Shown here: one piece after another, positions 59,647-64,000 of the stretch
How the letters are laid out: every line of letters starts with the position of its first letter
Position numbering within the stretch: the stretch's first letter is position 1
Assembly (NCBI GenBank): GCA_028826165.1
Contig: JAPDFW010000061.1
Location: forward strand, 124,001-188,000
Direction: 5' to 3'
DNA length: 64,000 bases
DNA from: Anaeramoeba ignava
Taxonomy: Eukaryota; Metamonada; Anaeramoebidae
Program-made: the position numbers and the translations under genes
Notes under the pieces: generated by a model
What the model saw: the letters and a program-made list of their open reading frames with translations, nothing else
Database searches by the model: none
Told to the model about the DNA's origin: nothing

Positions 59647-61420
59647 TTAATTTTGATTTTTAAATTTGTTAATTAATAAATCAAATAAATTTGGATTTGT
59701 TTGATTTAATTGAAAATAATCAATTCCAGTTTCTAATTCATCAATAATTTCTTGAGTAATTTGAATTTCATCTTTAATTTGATTTGAATAAATCCAATAT
59801 TCAAATATTTGAAATGATTTATTACTTAATTCACTATAATCTGTAACTTTATTAGAAGTATCTTCTGTTACAGATAAAAACATTCCTCGATATAATTCAC
59901 TTCTCATTATTAATATTAATTTGGGAAATTTATATTGTTTTTCTTTTCTTTCAATTATAAAATCTTTTTCATTTTCATTTTCATTTTCATTTAAATAAAT
60001 TCTTTTCATTGTTTCTTCAATTTTTTCATTTGAATTTATAATTTCTTTAATTTCAGAATATAATTTTGGATTTATTTTGGAATTGTTTGAATAAATCATT
60101 TCAAATATTTGATTTGATTCTTGAATTGATTTATTTGAAATAATTTCTTGAAGTTTCTCAATTTCATTTTCATTTTGATTTAATCTATATTTCAATATTA
60201 ATTTATGAGCTGAGATTATTTCTCCATTTTTTGTTTTAAATGAAATATCACAAAATTCTTTTCTTTCAAATAATTTTATCAAATCTTCTTCAAGATTGGA
60301 AAAAGGAGAAAGGAAAGGTGAATAATAAAGAAATGATTTGTTAAATCCACAAGAAATATGATAATTGTAAATATTTTCATTAAATCTTAATTTAGGAAGT
60401 TCAATTTGAATTGGAATTAATTGATTATTTGTATCTCTAGTTCCTAATTGACCATGTTCATTATTCCCAAATATTATTAATTTTGAATTGGAAGTTAAAA
60501 TCAAAGTATGCTCATTTCCAACAGAAAAATCAATAATATTATCATTATTATTTTCAAATAAAGGTGATTTGATTTCAGTAAATTCATTAGTATCTTCATC
60601 TTCACCTTTGCCAAGTCCATTATATTTACAATCACCACATGAATAAAGTTTTCTTTTTGGATTTTCATCTTGATTTTCAATCAACATTATTGAATGATTA
60701 AATCCACCTTGAATATCAATTATTTTACCTTTTGGAATATTTTTGAATTTGGTTAATTTGTAAACTTTTGCTTCTGTTTTTGATTTTTGTAGTCCAAGTT
60801 GACCATGATAATTATATCCGCATCCAAATAATTCTTGATTTGAATTCAAAAGAAAAATACAATCTGAAGAATTTCCTGAAAATATTTTAGAAATATTTTT
60901 CATCATTAAAATTGGTTTTTCTGTTTTATTAAGTGTTTTTAGAATCTAAAACCAAGTTGACCATAATTATTTGATCCAATTCCATAAACATTTTGATTTG
61001 AAGTTAATAAGTAAATTGAACTATATCCAGAAATAACATCTTGAATTATTCTATCATTTGTATCTTCAATTAATGATGAAATATTGATAAACTCTTTTTG
61101 ATTTTTGGATTAATATTTCTTCCTTTGGCAAATACATTTCCTTCTATTGTTAAAATAGCTTCATTTTGATAACCAACAGTTACTTTTTGAATATTTTCAA
61201 TTTGGATTTTTGAAGGATTTAGTTTTGAATTTTTTAAATATTCTATTGCTTTTCCATTTTCAAAAAGGAAAATTGTTGAATAATTTCCTGTTGAAATTTG
61301 TTTAATTTGTTTTTCATTTTCATTTTCAAATTTAAATTGAATTGGTTTTGTTATTTTATCTTGTTCATTTTTTAAAAATTTTGGATATTTATTTAAACCA
61401 AAAAATAAAATTTCATTCAT
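59647..61420 (-). pseudogene. RCC1-double-BTB protein, copy F (three single-base lesions)
   Basis: The 116-codon frame from ATG 61420 breaks at a T-run 61102-61106 that is one base short (sense AAAAA for AAAAAA). Further along, one extra base in 60936-60940 and one near 60,947 shift the frame again. A 419-codon frame from about 60,906 then carries the remaining propeller repeats and both BTB segments to the normal NKFKNQN end. It is closest to copy G (shared KSKTEAKVYKLTKFKNIPKG segment), so F and G are a recent duplicate pair. Confidence 0.75.
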
Positions 61421-61434
61421 TTTTGAAATGAAAA

Positions 61435-61812
61435 AAATGAAAAATGATTTTTGGAATTTTTATTTTTTGAATTTTAATTTTGAATTTTAATTTTAATTTT
61501 AATTTTGATTTTAATTTTAATTTTAATTTTAATTTTAATTTTAATTTTAATTTTGATTTTAATTTTAATTTTAAATTTTAATTTTAATTTTAATTTTAAT
61601 TTTAATTTTAATTTTAATTTTAATTTGAATTTTAATTTTAATTTTGATTTTAATTTTAATTTTAATTTTAATTTTAATTTTGATTTTAATTTTAATTTTA
61701 ATTTTGATTTTGATTTTAATTTTTATTTTAATTTTGATTTTAATTTTAATTTTAATTTTAATTTTGATTTTAATTTTGATTTTAATTTTAAATTTTAATT
61801 TAAATTTTAATT
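61435..61812. repeat. TTTTAA / TTTTGA hexamer spacer between copies F and G
   Basis: About 370 bp of AATTTT hexamers with TTTTGA variants. The long frames they open (Ile-Leu, Asn-Phe dipeptide runs) are not genes. Confidence 0.85.
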
Positions 61813-63634
61813 TTAATTTTGATTTTGATTATTAAATTTGTTAATTAATAAATCAAATAAATTTGGATTTGTTTGATTTAATTGAAAATAATCAATTCCA
61901 GTTTCTAATTCATCAATAATTTCTTGAGTAATTTGAATTTCATCTTTAATTTGATTTGAATAAATCCAATATTCAAATATTTGAAATGATTTATTACTTA
62001 ATTCACTATAATCTGTAACTTTATTAGATTTATCTTCAGTTACAGATAAAAACATTCCTCGATATAATTCACTTCTCATTATTAATATTAATTTATGAAA
62101 TTTGTATTGTTTTTCTTTTCTTTCAATTATAAAATCTTTTTCATTTTCATTTTCATTTAAATAAATTCTTTTCATTGTTTCTTCAATTTTTTCATTTGAA
62201 TTTATAATTTCTTTAATTTCAGAATATAATTTTGGATTTATTTTTGAATTGTTTGAATAAATCATTTCAAATATTTGATTTGATTCTTTAATTGATTTTT
62301 TTGAAATAATTTCTTTAAGTTTTTCAATTTGATTTTGATTTTGATTTAATCTATATTTCAATATTAATTTATGAGCTTCAATTATTTCTCTATTTTCTGT
62401 TTTAAATGAAATATCACAAAATTCTTTTCTTCTAAATAATTTTATCAAATCTTCTTCAAGATTGGAAAAAGGAGAAAGAGAAGGAGAATAATAAAGAAAT
62501 GATTTGTTAAATCCACAAGAAAGATGATAATTGTAAATATTTTCATTAAATCTTAATTTAGGAAGTTCAATTTGAATTGGAATTAATTGATTATTTGTAT
62601 CTCCAGTTCCTAATTGACCATGTTCATTATTCCCAAATATTATTAATTTTGAATTGGATGTTAAAATCAAATTATGCTCATTTCCAACAGAAAAATCAAG
62701 AATATTTTCATTTTCAAATAAAGATGATTTGATTTCAGTAAATTCATTAGTATCTTCATCTTCACCTTTGCCAAGTCCATTATATCTCCAATCTCCACAT
62801 GAATAAAATTTTCTTTTTGGATTTTCATCTTCATCTTCATCTTCATTTTCATTTTCAATCAACATGATTGAATGATTAAATCCACCTTGAATATCAATTA
62901 TTTTGCCTTTTGGAATATTTTTGAATTTGGTTAATTTGTAAACTTTTGCTTCTGTTTTTGATTTTTGTAGTCCAAGTTGACCATGATAATTATATCCGCA
63001 TCCAAATAATTCTTGATTTGAATTTAAAAGAAAAATACAATCTGAAGAATTTCCTGAAAATATTTTAGAAATATTTTTCATCATTGAAATTGGTTTTTCT
63101 GTTTTATTAAGTGTATCATGACTAAAACCAAGTTGACCCCAACCATTTGAACCAATTCCATAAACATTTATGATTTGAAGTTAATAAGTAAATTGAACTG
63201 TATCCAGAAACAATATCTTGAATTATTCTATCATTTGTATCTTCAATTAATGATGAAATATTGATAAATTCATTTGGATTATTTGGATTAATATTTCTTC
63301 CTTTGGCAAATAAATTTCCTTCTATTGTTAAAATAGCTTCATTAAAATAACCAACAGTTACTTTTTGAATATTTTCAATTTGAATTTTTGAAGGATTTTG
63401 TTTTGAATATCTTGAATATTCTATTGCTTTTCCATTTTTGAAAAGGAAAATTGTTGAAAAATTTCCTGATGAAATTTGTTTAATTTGATTTTCATTTTCA
63501 TTTTCATTTTCATTTTCATTTTCATTTTCATTTTCATTTTCAAATTTAAATTGAATTGGTTTTTTTATTTCTTTTGGTTCATTTTTGATAAGAGTTGGAT
63601 ATTCATTTAAACCAAAAAATAAACAATCATTCAT
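61813..63634 (-). pseudogene. RCC1-double-BTB protein, copy G (one frameshift)
   Basis: From ATG 63634 the frame reads through the N-terminal propeller repeats, then breaks at one extra T in 63167-63169 (sense CATAAATG for CATAATG). The remaining propeller and both BTB segments continue in the next frame to the stop at 61813, ending NKFNNQNQN. The (NE)n run after the first strand is longest in this copy. Upstream DNA is TTTTAA repeat to the window edge, so more copies may follow. Confidence 0.77.
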
Positions 63635-63659
63635 TTTTAAAAAATGAAAAAAATGAAAA

Positions 63660-64000
63660 ATGATTTTTGGAATTTTAATTTTTATTTTAATTTTAATTTT
63701 AATTTTAATTTTTATTTTAATTTTAATTTTAATTTTAATTTTAATTTTAATTTTAATTTTAATTTTAATTTTGATTTTAATTTTAATTTTAATTTTAATT
63801 TTAATTTTAATTTGAATTTTAATTTGAATTTTAATTTTAATTTTAATTTTAATTATGATTTTAATTTTAATTTTAATTTTAATTTTAATTTTAATTTTAA
63901 TTTTAATTTTAATTTTAATTTTAATTTTAATTTTGATTTTAATTTTGATTTTAATTTTAATTTTAATTTTGATTTTAATTTTAATTTTGATTTTAATTTT
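63660..64000. repeat. TTTTAA hexamer array running off the window
   Basis: AATTTT hexamers with occasional TTTTGA variants upstream of copy G. No gene is visible before the window ends. Confidence 0.85.

Overview
This is a eukaryotic nuclear window. It is extremely AT-rich, with protein-coding islands set in 6-bp and 12-bp tandem arrays and longer satellites. Most introns I could place are short (about 63-126 nt, GT..AG, often GTA(A/G)A at the donor and TTAG at the acceptor). Proteins carry long Asn/Gln/Lys/Glu/Ser runs, and the standard stop codons TAA, TAG and TGA are all used. The gene families (RCC1-BTB arrays, TKL kinases, DH-PH-FYVE and Sec7-PH exchange factors) point to an amoeboid protist. 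An anaerobic metamonad amoeba such as Anaeramoeba fits best in my judgement, but that is inference and not something the sequence proves.

Layout. 0-3 kb (+): 3' part of a gene with an FYVE-like zinc finger. 3.1-9.35 kb (-): a seven-exon DH-PH-FYVE Rho exchange factor with an 800-residue low-complexity tail and a 2.07-kb repeat-filled intron. 9.5-9.8 kb (-): last exon of an Akirin-like gene. 9.8-12.3 kb: repeats. 12.4-17.2 kb (+): an intact 1597-residue TPR-kinase-PARP fusion. 17.3-26.6 kb (+): THO complex subunit 2, whose first 74-nt exon is separated from the rest by a 4.2-kb intron of 12-bp repeats. 26.6-29.0 kb: a ~161-bp satellite, then tRNA-Asn(GTT). 29.8-37.6 kb (-): four RCC1-double-BTB genes, only the first intact. 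38.8-40.0 kb (+): a Ras-like pseudo-GTPase fused to two BTB-like domains with a C-terminal CAAX box. 40.2-44.1 kb (+): two tandem copies of a RING-TKL kinase-PCMT-like methyltransferase fusion, both with single-base frameshifts. 44.2-49.1 kb (-): a cytohesin-like Sec7-PH Arf exchange factor with a 2.0-kb repeat intron. 49.3-52.0 kb (+): a Q/N-rich gene, degenerate duplicated segments and the C-terminal exons of a RhoGDI. 52.2-56.2 kb (+): WDR43/Utp5, with a 1.36-kb repeat intron. 56.3-57.5 kb (-): a multi-pass membrane protein. 57.6-63.6 kb (-): three more frameshifted RCC1-double-BTB copies.

Themes. (1) Small-GTPase control recurs: Rho GEF, Arf GEF, RhoGDI, a Ras-like pseudo-GTPase and RCC1-like propellers. 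(2) The same double-BTB module is attached either to an RCC1 propeller or to a Ras-like domain. (3) Two signalling fusions are unusual: TPR-kinase-PARP, and RING-kinase-PCMT. (4) Four unrelated genes each hold a kilobase-scale intron filled with a different 12-bp repeat. (5) Many conserved frames are broken by single-base, mostly homopolymer, indels, so residual assembly error and pseudogene decay must be told apart.

Exon coordinates come from reading splice sites and checking frame continuity by hand. Protein family calls come from motif recognition without database searches.
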